Below are positions 26,438 through 36,997 of a stretch of DNA of 64,000 bases, piece by piece. The stretch's first letter is position 1, and every line of letters starts with the position of its first letter. The notes below the pieces were generated by a model that was not told where the DNA came from, did not search any database, and saw only the letters and a list, made by a program, of their open reading frames with translations. The DNA comes from Nostoc linckia z4. Lineage in GTDB: Bacteria > Cyanobacteriota > Cyanobacteriia > Cyanobacteriales > Nostocaceae. The stretch is from NCBI RefSeq assembly GCF_002608075.1, contig NZ_LAHA01000001.1:233488-297487 (forward strand). Direction: 5' to 3'. The translations under genes were made by a program, and so were the position numbers.

Positions 26438-29400
26438 TCAACCTGTATTTCTCATACCGGCAGCAATACCATTAATGGTTAATAATGCTCCTCGCAGTAA
26501 TTCGCCTTTGCTGTAACGGGAGTGAATAACTCCAGAAGTAGCAGTGGTATTCATGGACTGGCGTAAACGCTTGAGCAGGGAAACTTGGATAAATCCCAAG
26601 GGTACAATTGTGCCATTGCGTAATTGTACAGACCTTTGCAATATGGGGTCGCCATCTAAGAGCTTATTGTGATTGGTGATTTTTAACACCAAATCTCTTG
26701 TGAGATTAAATTCACTGGCAATTTGCTCAAAAACTTTAACAAAGCGTTCTTTATCTTCCGGCTTTGATAATTCTTGAACGTAGTGCTGCGCCATTTGCAT
26801 GTCTACTTTTGCCAAGGTCATTTCTGCTTTGGAAATTACCATTTTGAAGAAAGGCCACTTGATGTAAAAATAACGCAGCAGTTTTAAGTGTTCTTCTGGT
26901 TCTTCGTTCAAGAATTCTTGCAAAGCAGTACCGACACCATACCAAGAAGGTAATAAAAAGCGAGTTTGTGTCCAGCTAAATACCCAAGGAATGGCCCGCA
27001 AACTGCTTAGGTCTTTTTTACCGGAAGGACGCCGTGCTGGACGGGAACTAATTTGCAGTTGGCTAATTTCTTCAATGGGGGTGACTTGGTGGAAAAAGTC
27101 GATAAAATCAGGTTGCTCGTAAATTAGGGCACGATAATGTTGACGCGATCGCGCTGCTAGTTCTTCCATGATCTCATTCCAAGGTTCGATATCATCAAAC
27201 CCTGTCCGCAGCAAACTAGCTTGAATTACTGCGGTGGTAATAGTTTCCATGTGGTACAAAGCTAAGTCCAACAAGGAATATTTAGAAGCCAAAACTTCCC
27301 CTTGTTCGGTAATCTTAATCCGCCCGTTGATGCTGTGACCCGGTTGAGCCAAAATCGCTTCGTAAGCCGGGCCGCCTCCCCTTCCCACAGAACCGCCGCG
27401 TCCGTGGAAAATCCGCAAATTCACACCGTAACCTTCAGCGATTTTTTGCAGCGATTTTTGTGCTTTATGAATTTCCCAATTGCTGCTTAAAAAACCAGAG
27501 TCTTTGTTGCTGTCAGAATACCCCAACATCACTTCTTGCAGGTTGAGGGTGAGGGGGGGTGAAGAAGACGCGGGGACGGGGAGACGCACTGACGCGGGGA
27601 AAGAATTGTCGGTGTCACCGTGTCCCTTTGTCTCCGTATCCTTCTCCGCGTCCCCGTGTCCCTCTGTCTCCGTGTCCCCTTCCCACTTGTGCGCTGCATA
27701 GCCGCCGGCTAACAAAGCGCGATACAAGGGCAGTTCAAATAATTCTCGCATAACGCTTCTGGAGCGTTGCAAGTCTTCTACTGTTTCAAATAAAGGAACG
27801 ACTTGAATGGTTCCCACAGCAATGGCGGGGTCAAAAAGTCTAGCTTCTTTGGCTAAGAGCAATACTTCCAAAACATCGCTGACTTGGCGGCACATGCTGA
27901 TAATGTAAGTTTTACAGATGTTGACGCCGAATTCTTGTTGCAGCGATCGCACGATGCGAAAGGTTTCAATCACATCGTTGGTTTTTTCGGAAAATGGCAG
28001 TTCTGCTGGAATTAATGGCCGTCTAGTTTGCAGTTCTGTGGTTAACCAAGCAACTCTTTGGGCTTCCGAAAGTTCGTTGTAAGCTTGGGGTAGTACTTGT
28101 AGGTATTCTAGAATCTCATTCAAGGCATCAGAGTGGCGGGATGATTCTTGACGGATATCTAGTTGTGTCAGGTTAAAGCCAAATATTTCTACCTGACAAA
28201 TTAAATCTTCTAGGGCTTTACAACTTAAACCTGTTTCTGTCAAGTTACGCTCAATTAACCGCAGTTCTGCTAAAAACTCGGCATCAGAAAGGTATAAAGG
28301 GCTATCTTGATTTTTTGGGGTTTCCCGATTGTACAAAGCTAAATTGCGATCGCGGGTATTTTCTAGCCGTTTGAGTACATAAGCTAATTTCAGTCGATAA
28401 GGTTCTTGTCGATAACGCAGCGCTAGGGCGTCGTATACTTCACTCAACTGGGATTGATCCAATTCTAGAGATTCCAGCAAATCTGGTAAGACATCGCTCC
28501 AGTGCATTGACACACTTAATAATTCAATCAGATTTTTCACTGACTCGATATATCTTCCCAGCACCATTTTCCGTTGATAGCAAGCTGTTCGCCAGGTAAT
28601 TTCTGGTGTCACCGATGGGTTACCATCCCTATCTGAGCCTACCCAAGAACCAAAGGAGCAGAAATTCTTACTCGGTGGTTCTAGCCAAGGAAAGGTATTC
28701 GCTAGTGTATATTTAAACCGTTTATAGAGTTGGGGAATGCCGTCAAATAAAACTTCTTGGAAGTAATGTAGAGCATAATCCACTTCATCCAGCACCGTGG
28801 GTTTGAACTGGTGGAGTTCGTCTGTGCGCCACCACAAACGAATTTCTTCAAGTAATTGTTCCCGCACATCTGCGACTTCCCAAGAATGTCCCACTCCTGT
28901 ACTTCCCAGGCCATTTTCTAAAGTATCCAGTTTTTGCAGCAGTTGTACCACTTGTCGCTGCTTATCGCGGATGGTATGACGCACAATTTCTGTTGGGTGC
29001 GCTGTGAACACTAAGCGTACATCCAACTGGGAAATCAGACGTTGAATTTGCTGGGGTGGAACATTCAGTTTAAATAAATGGGGAAATAAAGCTGCAAAAG
29101 TACCTTTGAGTTTGGTTTGGGTTTTTTGGGCATAATTTTTTGTGAGCAACTCTGCTGCTAGTCCCCCAGTCACAGGGCCGTCGTCTTCTCCTTGATTGGA
29201 CGAATAATTAGCATTTGGTCGCGTTTCTGGTTCTATAACTTCTGTTTCGGCTTCAAAGCGACTTAATTGCTGCCGTTGCTCGTATTCCTGCTCTATGATG
29301 TTAATCAACTGAAAATACAGAGCAAAAGCACGAGCCGCGCGAATTGCTTCATTGATGTTGAGTTGTTCAATCAACTTGACAGCTGAAGAGGCTTGGTCGT

Positions 29401-29590
29401 TTGTTGTTTGTCCTTCTGGCGAACACAAATCCCGCAATTGCCGCAACAGATCTACCATGTTTTGGCCGCATTCTTGCCTCAGAACTGACTCCCACAATTC
29501 TTCCACTACCTGTAGCCGATGACGCAAAAACAATTCCGACACCGGGTATATATCCGCAGTTTGCGATGAAGAGTATAAAAGGGAACTCAT
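26438..29590 (-). CDS. ppc: Phosphoenolpyruvate carboxylase with inserted repeat
   Basis: Carboxylates phosphoenolpyruvate to oxaloacetate, feeding the interrupted TCA cycle and amino acid synthesis. The 1050-aa frame has the catalytic His block [13 protein letters not shown] (about residue 195), the [14 protein letters not shown] segment, [19 protein letters not shown] (about residue 690), the [14 protein letters not shown] loop (about residue 730) and the C-terminal MRNTG, which ends as in all Ppc. Between residues ~634 and ~681 lies a hydrophilic insert ([20 protein letters not shown]) encoded by GGGGACGC-type intergenic repeat DNA. The frame stays open through it, so the enzyme is probably functional with a longer loop. 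Confidence 0.96.
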   Translation of the reverse strand: MSSLLYSSSQTADIYPVSELFLRHRLQVVEELWESVLRQECGQNMVDLLRQLRDLCSPEGQTTNDQASSAVKLIEQLNINEAIRAARAFALYFQLINIIEQEYEQRQQLSRFEAETEVIEPETRPNANYSSNQGEDDGPVTGGLAAELLTKNYAQKTQTKLKGTFAALFPHLFKLNVPPQQIQRLISQLDVRLVFTAHPTEIVRHTIRDKQRQVVQLLQKLDTLENGLGSTGVGHSWEVADVREQLLEEIRLWWRTDELHQFKPTVLDEVDYALHYFQEVLFDGIPQLYKRFKYTLANTFPWLEPPSKNFCSFGSWVGSDRDGNPSVTPEITWRTACYQRKMVLGRYIESVKNLIELLSVSMHWSDVLPDLLESLELDQSQLSEVYDALALRYRQEPYRLKLAYVLKRLENTRDRNLALYNRETPKNQDSPLYLSDAEFLAELRLIERNLTETGLSCKALEDLICQVEIFGFNLTQLDIRQESSRHSDALNEILEYLQVLPQAYNELSEAQRVAWLTTELQTRRPLIPAELPFSEKTNDVIETFRIVRSLQQEFGVNICKTYIISMCRQVSDVLEVLLLAKEARLFDPAIAVGTIQVVPLFETVEDLQRSRSVMRELFELPLYRALLAGGYAAHKWEGDTETEGHGDAEKDTETKGHGDTDNSFPASVRLPVPASSSPPLTLNLQEVMLGYSDSNKDSGFLSSNWEIHKAQKSLQKIAEGYGVNLRIFHGRGGSVGRGGGPAYEAILAQPGHSINGRIKITEQGEVLASKYSLLDLALYHMETITTAVIQASLLRTGFDDIEPWNEIMEELAARSRQHYRALIYEQPDFIDFFHQVTPIEEISQLQISSRPARRPSGKKDLSSLRAIPWVFSWTQTRFLLPSWYGVGTALQEFLNEEPEEHLKLLRYFYIKWPFFKMVISKAEMTLAKVDMQMAQHYVQELSKPEDKERFVKVFEQIASEFNLTRDLVLKITNHNKLLDGDPILQRSVQLRNGTIVPLGFIQVSLLKRLRQSMNTTATSGVIHSRYSKGELLRGALLTINGIAAGMRNTG
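27549..27690. repeat. GACGCGGGG-type repeat inserted in frame in ppc
   Basis: The + strand shows GACGCGGGGACGGGGAGACG, then TCCGTGTCCCTTTGTCTCC units. These match the intergenic repeats at 15178-15232 and 48909-48940. The insertion lies between two conserved Ppc blocks and keeps the frame. Confidence 0.85.
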
Positions 29591-29692
29591 ATTCTTGATG
29601 ATTGTAAAGCCAATTACTGTTTACACTTGTAGGTCTTGTACTCAAGGCTCACGATGTTCTTCCTGAGCAGAGAATTGTTCGATGTATATTTT

Positions 29693-29962
29693 CTAAGTTC
29701 GTTCAGTTTCGTTATCGTCTGGGAAGTCAAGAATGGGTAAGCGATCGCCTCGAAACAATTCTTCACTAGCTTCCCCCATAGCTTCTAGTGCCTTTACTGT
29801 AGCTTTTTGTGTAACCAGCAGCAGTACCATAGACGCTGTACCTATTTGCAAGAGGAATGATTGGGGAATGCTAAAAAAATCCACATTGGATGGAGGGTTA
29901 TCTGAGGGTTTTTGGTTGGCTGCTGTCATTGCTAATTCTTTGGTTGTGGAAAAATCAGTCAA
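29693..29962 (-). CDS. Conserved small membrane-associated protein
   Basis: An 89-aa protein with one hydrophobic segment (FLLQIGTASMVLLLVTQKATV) followed by an acidic tail containing GEASEELFRGDRLPILDFPD. Met 12 (MTAANQ) is an alternative start. It looks like a conserved cyanobacterial protein of unknown function. It lies upstream of ppc on the same strand, about 100 nt away. Confidence 0.6.
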   Translation of the reverse strand: MTDFSTTKELAMTAANQKPSDNPPSNVDFFSIPQSFLLQIGTASMVLLLVTQKATVKALEAMGEASEELFRGDRLPILDFPDDNETERT

Positions 29963-30409
29963 AAGGAGTCAGAATTCAGGAGTCAGAATTCAGAAGGACT
30001 TCACACATCAGGAGAAGGAGTTTAAATTGGATAAGATTTGTTATTGGTTCAGCCTACAAGGAGCGTTAGCTCAATCGGAGGCGTTCAGACTCTAAAAGAC
30101 AATTTATCAGCTAGTCACATAAAATTATTCTGACTTATAACTCGTGACTTCTGAGTTCTGAATTCTGACTTCTGACACCTGACTCCTAACTCTTAACTTC
30201 TGACTTTTGACTCCTTGCGAGTAAAATAAACGCAAAACTCAACATTAGCCGTACTTGCAACCGTACAAGATTATCTTTGCCGATTTTGCAAGCTACAAAG
30301 GTAACAAAATTGTTAAAAAAAAACGTCAAACTGTGATACACCTATGGTTCTAGTTTACAAGTGCAGGCACTATCCCCCAACAATCGCTGACTGTTAAAGT
30401 TAATTTCCC
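29963..30409. repeat. Intergenic region with TTCTGACT repeats
   Basis: Short AGAATTCAGGAGTCAG repeats at 29965-29998 and the complementary TTCTGACTTCTGA type at 30140-30205; together an imperfect inverted pair. The interval 30210-30409 precedes the SGNH gene and probably contains its promoter. No gene seen. Confidence 0.65.
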
Positions 30410-33400
30410 ATGAAAACAGTATTACCAGACCGCCAGCAATCCTTAGTGCAATGGATCAGCCAAGCAACAGGGATTAACACTTTCGGGGTGAAAATCCGAT
30501 TACGGGGAAATGACCTTCATATTCTTTGTGAGGGGGCAGAATGTCCGCAGCGTTGGCGTACCCTTTCGGATCTGCTGCAAGCACTACAGCAAACAGATTT
30601 GGATAGCCTCACAAGCGACGAGCAACCCTCAATATACCAAGTATTTGTCTATGGTCGAAGAAAAGGGGAATCGCGTCCTAAATGGTGTCATCGAGTTTAT
30701 TTGAATCAAATCCAGAAGCATGTAGAGCAGGTGCAGCAAGCTTTACTAGGAGACTCAAAAAATTCTCAGCAGCCAGGTGGGGCGCTGATTGTCTCCAATG
30801 AAAGTTTGGCACGCCAAGGTAACCCAGAGGCCATTGCTCGTTACTTGAGCGAAACTTTGAGTAGTTTGGGTGTGTCAGTAAATGCAAAAATTAAGCTACA
30901 CAAGGCCAAGAATTCCCAAATTGAAGAAAATCGTCTGTGGATATTTTGCCATTCTAGCTATAGTCCCGATGCTTCGTTGCTGGCAGAACCAATAGCCGAA
31001 AAGTTACGTTCTCTGAGACTTTCTGGCTATCCAGATGCGGTAATAGTTTCTCAGGTAACTGGTGAAACTGCACCTGATTGGCTCTTGCGAGTGGATTTAA
31101 CCCCACCAGAGGTAATGCTCAAAGAGTGGGCGCGTTGGGGAGATGTGCAAGCGATCGCCAGATTACTAACTGAGGTATTGTCAGGGTTAAAAGTTGCTGT
31201 CCAAGCTTCTCTCAAAGAATCAACGCTACATATCTTTTGTACGCCAGCTTTTGACCCCTTAGGAACCGCCCCAATCCCAGATAAAGCCGCTTGCTTGGAG
31301 GTAATTGTACCCCAGCTAGAAGCCATCGCCCCCCAAGGCATTCTCGGTGCCACAATATACGGACAAAAAGCAGGGGACAACCAACCTGCTTGGATTGATT
31401 GGTTACCTTTACCTGCTGCGGAGCATTCCGTCTTTGCAACAACACCGCTAGATTTGGCAAATAGTGGAGATGAAGAAGCGATCGTTTTTTTACTAGAGCG
31501 CTTACTCAATCCTGACTTAGATTGGCGTTTGCTCACAGGTGGAATTCGCGTACAACTGCTCAATAAAAGTGATTTATTGCACATTATGTGTGATGCACCT
31601 GTTTGTCCAGCACGGGCACAGATAGCAAACAAAGTTACACAGTTTATTCGCCAGTTAAAAATTTCCGGTATTACAGGAGTGCGCGTCTACGGAAGGCGGG
31701 CAGGAAATAAGGAACCTTTTTGGCATCATGGCATCGATTTAGAACACCGCCAACGTCTAGTACCAGAAGCAACCCCGGAATTTGCCGCTACCTCTCAATA
31801 CGTCAACGATTTGGTAACGGCTGAAACTAGCGAACCAATTTTACGCCCAGACTTAACCACAGAAGAAGTTCAAAGCTTTGTTACAGAAGTAGCCCTCGAT
31901 TGGCTAGCAACGGCCAATGCAGCAGTCAAAAAATTTCTCTTAGCAACTCAGCTATTTACCGAAAGCCATCAGTCAGCAGAACTAAACCCTGATGCTCAAG
32001 GAGTTAAGACTGCTTTGGTTTGGGGGACACTGGGATTATTGCTTACCCTGCAAAGTGATTGGGTGTTGGGTCTCATGATGGCACCCACTACACCCACTTC
32101 CCTAACAATAGCCAATGTCTCACCTACATCATCTGAGCAAAAAGCATCCTTGACATCTGGAAAAAATCCCAATGAAGAGAAAAAGACATTGTTTAGCAGT
32201 ACAGGCAAAACAAAAACTCCTCTCGACCAAGGTACTGTATTCAATGCTTCTCAATTCACCCAAGGTGAAGATACTCAAAATGGGAACTTAGCAGCCGCAC
32301 CACTGAAAGAAAAGGCAACTGCCACTGCTATTCTTTTAGCAGCGCGATCGCAAATGCCAAGTTTCAATGTCAGGCAATTAGACGAACAACTAGCTTTATA
32401 CAAACAACGCCTCGCCAGAACCGGTAGACCACCAGATGTATTAATCATTGGTTCTTCCCGCGCCCTCAGAGGAGTAGACCCCGCAGCACTTTCTAAAGCT
32501 TTGGCAACTCAAGGCTATCCAAATATTGATGTCTTCAACTTTGGCATTAATGGAGCCACTGCACAAGTTGTCAACTTTGTAGTGCGCCAGGTTTTAGAAC
32601 CATCAGAACTGCCAAAATTAATTCTTTGGGCAGACGGGGCCCGTGCTTTCAATAGCGGACGTGAGGATATTACCTTTAAATCCATCGCCGCATCAGCTGG
32701 CTATAAACAAGCTTTGGAAAAAGCCTCCACAACACCAAATAGCACTGATGCCCCTGAAAATCCCAAACCAGAAAACCCAAAAGAAGAAAAGCCAGAAACT
32801 AACGGATACCAAGCTGTTAATGATTGGTTAAATCAAGCTCTAGCATCTGTTTCTACTAGCTATCAAAACCGCGATCGCATTAAAGGTTTACTGCAAGAAC
32901 ATCTGCTAAAATTCGGTCAAACTCAAACACTCACATCCCCAAATCAATCAACAGACGGTAATTCCGAAGATACTTCCCAGCAAGCAGTTGATTTTGATGG
33001 ATTTTTACCTTTGTCTATTCGCTTTAATCCTGCTAGATACTATCAAAAACATTCTAGAGTTCCAGGAAATTATGACAACGATTATAAGTTTTTTCAATTA
33101 GGAGGAGAGCAAGAAACTGCCTTGCAAGAGGTCATAGAATTTACCCAATCTCAGAAAATTTCTTTAGTCTTTATCAACATGCCCTTGACAGCTGATTATC
33201 TAGATCCAGTCAGGAAAAAATACGAGCAAGAATTTCAAAAATATATGTTGCGTTTAGCAACTAACCCCAACTTTATTTATCGCGATCTAAGCCAACAATG
33301 GCCTAAAGTCAATGATTATTTTTCTGACCCTAGCCACCTCAACCGCTTTGGTGCTTACGAAGTCTCGAAAAAGTTAGTCAATGACCCGATGATTCCTTGG

Positions 33401-33412
33401 CCAATTAAGTAG
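30410..33412 (+). CDS. Large SGNH-type protein with four N-terminal repeats
   Basis: A 1000-aa protein. Residues 1-470 hold four copies of a ~110-residue unit with the pattern LHIxC...YGRxxGxxxPxW (LHILCEGAECP, LWIFCHSSYSP, LHIFCTPAFDP, LHIMCDAPVCP). A hydrophobic segment follows (about residues 525-550), then a low-complexity linker. The C-terminal ~330 residues look like an SGNH/DltD/AlgX-type domain: IIGSSRALRGVDP with the presumed Ser (about residue 680) and DPSHLNRFGAYEVS (about residues 973-986) with the Asp-x-x-His. The adjoining MBOAT gene suggests transfer of acyl groups to an exported polymer. The repeat unit I do not recognise. Confidence 0.75.
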   Translation: MKTVLPDRQQSLVQWISQATGINTFGVKIRLRGNDLHILCEGAECPQRWRTLSDLLQALQQTDLDSLTSDEQPSIYQVFVYGRRKGESRPKWCHRVYLNQIQKHVEQVQQALLGDSKNSQQPGGALIVSNESLARQGNPEAIARYLSETLSSLGVSVNAKIKLHKAKNSQIEENRLWIFCHSSYSPDASLLAEPIAEKLRSLRLSGYPDAVIVSQVTGETAPDWLLRVDLTPPEVMLKEWARWGDVQAIARLLTEVLSGLKVAVQASLKESTLHIFCTPAFDPLGTAPIPDKAACLEVIVPQLEAIAPQGILGATIYGQKAGDNQPAWIDWLPLPAAEHSVFATTPLDLANSGDEEAIVFLLERLLNPDLDWRLLTGGIRVQLLNKSDLLHIMCDAPVCPARAQIANKVTQFIRQLKISGITGVRVYGRRAGNKEPFWHHGIDLEHRQRLVPEATPEFAATSQYVNDLVTAETSEPILRPDLTTEEVQSFVTEVALDWLATANAAVKKFLLATQLFTESHQSAELNPDAQGVKTALVWGTLGLLLTLQSDWVLGLMMAPTTPTSLTIANVSPTSSEQKASLTSGKNPNEEKKTLFSSTGKTKTPLDQGTVFNASQFTQGEDTQNGNLAAAPLKEKATATAILLAARSQMPSFNVRQLDEQLALYKQRLARTGRPPDVLIIGSSRALRGVDPAALSKALATQGYPNIDVFNFGINGATAQVVNFVVRQVLEPSELPKLILWADGARAFNSGREDITFKSIAASAGYKQALEKASTTPNSTDAPENPKPENPKEEKPETNGYQAVNDWLNQALASVSTSYQNRDRIKGLLQEHLLKFGQTQTLTSPNQSTDGNSEDTSQQAVDFDGFLPLSIRFNPARYYQKHSRVPGNYDNDYKFFQLGGEQETALQEVIEFTQSQKISLVFINMPLTADYLDPVRKKYEQEFQKYMLRLATNPNFIYRDLSQQWPKVNDYFSDPSHLNRFGAYEVSKKLVNDPMIPWPIK

Positions 33413-33508
33413 GGAAATGGGGTATGACAGTTATTAGTTGACTGTTGACTGTGCAATGCCCCATGCCCCATCCCCTATGCCCAATGACTAATAACCAATG
33501 ACTAAAAA

Positions 33509-35008
33509 ATGAACTTCATATCAATTTTCTATGGGCTTTTTTTGTTGAGTGTACTAGGAATTTACTGGTCTTTGGGACAACAAAAATGGCGATTGTGGAC
33601 ACTTTTAATTGCTAGTTTGGTTTTCTATGCATCTTTGCATATCCAGTACATTCCATTGATATTAGCATTGACTTTTATTAATTTTCGCTTGGGAGTAGAA
33701 ATTGGCAAGAATACGTCGCTGGGGAAACATTCTTTTGACTGGCGAATTTCTAATGAAGAATGGCAATTTATTGAAAATGATTGGAATTCACGTCGTTTAA
33801 AGCTTTTGTGGTTAGGTATAGTTCTCAATGTTTTACTGTTATTGGGTTTCAAGTATACTGTTCCTTTATATAATTTTGTTTTTAACATCCAAACCAATCC
33901 CCAAGAAAATCCTTTTAAATTAATTGCTCCCTTAGGAATTTCATTTTTTACTTTTGAATGTATTGCTTATTTAATAGATGTTTATCGTGGCGCTCCAGCG
34001 ACGGATAAGTTTTTGAAATTTGCTTCCTACAAATTATTTTTTGCAAAGCTGATTTCCGGCCCAATTACCCGCTACCACAACTTAGCAAATCAATTTAATA
34101 CTCCACATTTACCTACCACTAATAAAGTGGCGGAAGGATTGTGGTTAATTGCTAGAGGGGCAGTAAAAAAAGGTATTTTGGCAGACCATTTGGGAGTTTT
34201 TGTTGATTTATGTTTTGGCAATCTCCAGCGAGCAGGTAGTACGGATTTGTGGTTAGCTACATTCGCCTACGGCTTACAGTTATATCTAGATTTCAACGGC
34301 TATGTAGACATCGCCCGTGGTAGTGCTTTACTTTTCGGGTTAGTTTTGCCTGAAAATTTTGATTTTCCTTATTTCAGCACCAGCATTGGAGAATTTTGGC
34401 GGCGCTGGCACATGACTTTAGGTGATTGGCTGCGTAACTATATTTATTTTCCTTTGGGTGGCTCTCGCCGGGGTTTGACTCGCACCTGTGGGAATTTATT
34501 TATTGTGATGTTAATTGCTGGTATCTGGCATGGAGCGGCTTTAGGTTATGTAGTATGGGGCGTAATGCACGGAATAGCTCTAGTGGTTCATCGACTTACA
34601 GATGCAATTAGCGATCGCTTTGAAAAACTAGAACTTTTCTGGCAAAATCCTTTGGGTATATTTATAGCTTGGCTATTGACCCAACTGATGGTTTTTACCT
34701 CTTGGATTTGGTTTCGCTTACCTAACCCCCAAGACTCTTTTTTAGTAACTCGACATCTTTGGGGTTATCCAGCTGACGCCCAATTTGCCCAAAAAGTCTA
34801 TGTGGAAGCTTTAAATATGAGTCAATACCAACTCGCTTGCGTGTTGATAACTTTAGCTATTCTCATGGCTATAGTCTACGCCTTTAACCGCATATTGAAG
34901 TTAGAGTTTAACTGGCCTGTGAAGCTTGTTTTTGTACCTTTATGCTTCTACGCAGTTTGGTTATTAGCTCCTGAAGGTAGCTTGCCATATATATACTTTG
35001 ATTTTTAA
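33509..35008 (+). CDS. MBOAT family O-acyltransferase (AlgI/DltB-like)
   Basis: A 499-aa polytopic membrane protein. The MBOAT signatures are clear: GEFWRRWHMTLGDWLRNYI (about residues 294-312) and LIAGIWHGAALGYVVWGVMHG (about residues 334-354) with the catalytic His in GIWHG. About ten membrane segments. AlgI-type proteins pass acyl groups across the membrane to an SGNH partner, which fits the gene 96 nt upstream on the same strand. The likely product is an O-acylated exopolysaccharide or wall polymer; which one is unknown. Confidence 0.88.
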   Translation: MNFISIFYGLFLLSVLGIYWSLGQQKWRLWTLLIASLVFYASLHIQYIPLILALTFINFRLGVEIGKNTSLGKHSFDWRISNEEWQFIENDWNSRRLKLLWLGIVLNVLLLLGFKYTVPLYNFVFNIQTNPQENPFKLIAPLGISFFTFECIAYLIDVYRGAPATDKFLKFASYKLFFAKLISGPITRYHNLANQFNTPHLPTTNKVAEGLWLIARGAVKKGILADHLGVFVDLCFGNLQRAGSTDLWLATFAYGLQLYLDFNGYVDIARGSALLFGLVLPENFDFPYFSTSIGEFWRRWHMTLGDWLRNYIYFPLGGSRRGLTRTCGNLFIVMLIAGIWHGAALGYVVWGVMHGIALVVHRLTDAISDRFEKLELFWQNPLGIFIAWLLTQLMVFTSWIWFRLPNPQDSFLVTRHLWGYPADAQFAQKVYVEALNMSQYQLACVLITLAILMAIVYAFNRILKLEFNWPVKLVFVPLCFYAVWLLAPEGSLPYIYFDF

Positions 35009-35565
35009 TTCACTTTCTTGGGACACAGCTGACCGTAGTTAATACCAATTTATGAGGTAGAAGTAAGGGTAGCACAGATGGCTGTGCTACCCTCTTGATT
35101 TTTTCTAATTCCTTGTAATTGAAAACGGTTATAAGTTCTGGATTATCGATTCTTACAAGATATTTTTTATTAAATATTTTTAATTAAATTTGTAAACAAA
35201 TGTAAAGTTAATAATGATGGAACGAATGACCCACAGGTAAAAGAAAATCGAACCACAGAGGACACAGAGAACACCGAGGAATAAGAGTTAGAGAGATTTT
35301 TGCATCAGTGCTATGGGGGATAGATTCCCGAAATTCGTTTAGTGTTTAAATCCCTTAAAGCCATACAAATTAATACTTTTGATGCTATTTGGGACTGCTA
35401 TAAATCCAAAGAAAAACTTTACCTTTATGTGAGTTTATTCAACAAATATGTTACAGAATATTAAGCTACATCTCGCATCAAAGTAAATTCATGTAGACTT
35501 ATTTCTACAGGTGAAAAACAAATTAACCTGTTCAATTTTTAACAAAAAATAGCACTCATAAAACA
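35009..35565. other. psbA upstream region
   Basis: A 557-bp AT-rich region. It includes TATAAA at about 35399-35404 with TTTTGA 16 nt upstream as a possible promoter, and a TGTAGA-CTTATT-TCTACA hairpin at 35492-35509 within the likely psbA leader. A short GTGGCTGTGCTACCC-type palindrome lies at about 35074-35095. The true start site cannot be read with confidence. Confidence 0.4.
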
Positions 35566-36648
35566 ATGACAACTACCTTACAACGGCGTTCTAACGCCAA
35601 CGTATGGGATCGGTTTTGCGAGTGGATCACCAGCACTGACAACCGCATTTATGTTGGTTGGTTCGGTGTATTGATGATTCCTACCCTGCTAGCCGCTACC
35701 GTTTGCTTCACAATCGCTTTCATCGCTGCTCCTCCTGTGGACATCGATGGTATCCGCGAGCCTGTTGCAGGTTCTTTGATCTACGGAAACAACATCATCT
35801 CTGGTGCAGTTGTTCCTTCTTCTAACGCGATCGGTTTGCACTTCTACCCCATCTGGGAAGCAGCTTCCTTAGATGAGTGGTTGTACAACGGTGGCCCTTA
35901 CCAGTTGGTAATTTTCCACTTCTTGCTCGGTTGCGCTTGCTACATGGGCCGTCAGTGGGAACTTTCTTACCGCTTAGGTATGCGTCCTTGGATCTGCGTA
36001 GCTTACAGCGCACCTCTAGCTTCCGCTACCGCAGTATTCTTGATCTACCCCATCGGTCAAGGTTCTTTCTCTGATGGTATGCCTCTGGGTATCTCCGGAA
36101 CCTTCAACTTCATGATCGTGTTCCAAGCAGAACATAACATCTTAATGCACCCCTTCCACATGTTAGGTGTGGCTGGTGTATTCGGCGGTTCTTTGTTCTC
36201 CGCAATGCACGGTTCTTTGGTAACCTCTTCCTTGGTTCGTGAAACCACCGAAACCGAATCTCAAAACTACGGTTACAAGTTCGGTCAAGAAGAAGAAACC
36301 TACAACATCGTTGCTGCTCACGGTTACTTCGGTCGCTTGATTTTCCAATACGCTTCCTTTAACAACAGCCGTTCCTTGCACTTCTTCTTAGCTGCTTGGC
36401 CTGTTGTTGGTATCTGGTTCACCGCTTTGGGTGTAAGCACAATGGCTTTCAACCTCAACGGTTTCAACTTCAACCAGTCCATCATTGACTCTCAAGGTCG
36501 CGTTATCAGCACTTGGGCAGATGTAATCAACCGCGCTAACCTGGGTATGGAAGTAATGCACGAGCGTAACGCTCATAACTTCCCCTTAGACTTGGCTGCT
36601 GGTGATGTTGCTCCTGTAGCAATGACCGCTCCTGCTATCAATGGCTAA
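35566..36648 (+). CDS. psbA: Photosystem II D1 protein, Gln130 form
   Basis: Reaction-centre core subunit binding P680, pheophytin, QB and the Mn cluster in the thylakoid membrane. The 360-aa sequence is canonical from [19 protein letters not shown] to the C-terminus, which is cut after Ala344 (LDLA-AGD). Residue 130 is Gln ([15 protein letters not shown]), as in the D1:1 form expressed under normal light in two-form cyanobacteria. Codon use is strongly biased to C-ending codons, a mark of very high expression. A clear terminator follows at 36669. Confidence 0.98.
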   Translation: MTTTLQRRSNANVWDRFCEWITSTDNRIYVGWFGVLMIPTLLAATVCFTIAFIAAPPVDIDGIREPVAGSLIYGNNIISGAVVPSSNAIGLHFYPIWEAASLDEWLYNGGPYQLVIFHFLLGCACYMGRQWELSYRLGMRPWICVAYSAPLASATAVFLIYPIGQGSFSDGMPLGISGTFNFMIVFQAEHNILMHPFHMLGVAGVFGGSLFSAMHGSLVTSSLVRETTETESQNYGYKFGQEEETYNIVAAHGYFGRLIFQYASFNNSRSLHFFLAAWPVVGIWFTALGVSTMAFNLNGFNFNQSIIDSQGRVISTWADVINRANLGMEVMHERNAHNFPLDLAAGDVAPVAMTAPAING

Positions 36649-36668
36649 TACTCCAGTAATAGCTGAAT

Positions 36669-36701
36669 AAAAAGCGTCCCCTGAAAAGGGGGCGCTTTTT
36701 T
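36669..36701 (+). terminator. Rho-independent terminator of psbA
   Basis: Stem AAAAGCGTCCCCT / AGGGGGCGCTTTT with an AAA loop, ending in a run of T, 20 nt after the psbA stop codon. Confidence 0.92.
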
Positions 36702-36811
36702 GTTGGAATGTAATGTTAAAAAGAAGAATTCAGAATTCAGAATTCAGAATGGTAACCGCTGCGCTAATCGAATCAATTAGTGGGGGATTTGGATAAAAGT
36801 CACTGTATGCT

Positions 36812-36992
36812 CAATACTTGTCGGTTAAGGGGGAAAGGGAAAGGGGAAAAGGGAAAGAAAAAACCTTTAACCCTTACCCTTTAACCCCTTCGGGGTTCGC
36901 CAGTCGCTCATGGGGGAAACCCCCAAGACCGCGCTGGCTCACCTTTTCCCCAAACCAAATTCCAGTTTAAAATCCTTAACCGAGCAGTATTG
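36812..36992. repeat. Composite repeat upstream of corA
   Basis: Bounded by CAATACTTGTCGGTTAAGG (36812-36830) and its near-complement CCTTAACCGAGCAGTATTG (36974-36992). In between are GGGAAAGG/CCCTTTAACC heptamers and a small dispersed repeat with a GGGGGAAACCCCC hairpin at 36895-36943. The whole unit looks MITE-like; its right 45 bp form one arm of the corA inverted repeat. Confidence 0.65.
36948..36992. repeat. Left arm of 45-bp perfect inverted repeat around corA
   Basis: Starts CCCCAAACCAAATTCCAG and ends CCGAGCAGTATTG. It is identical over 45 bp to the reverse complement of 37994-38038. It ends 5 nt before the corA start codon. Confidence 0.95.
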
Positions 36993-36997
36993 ACTGT

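Noticed and set aside
27302-27753. Open frames antisense to ppc
   Set aside because: They lie opposite conserved Ppc coding sequence and the inserted repeat; composition is that of shadow frames.
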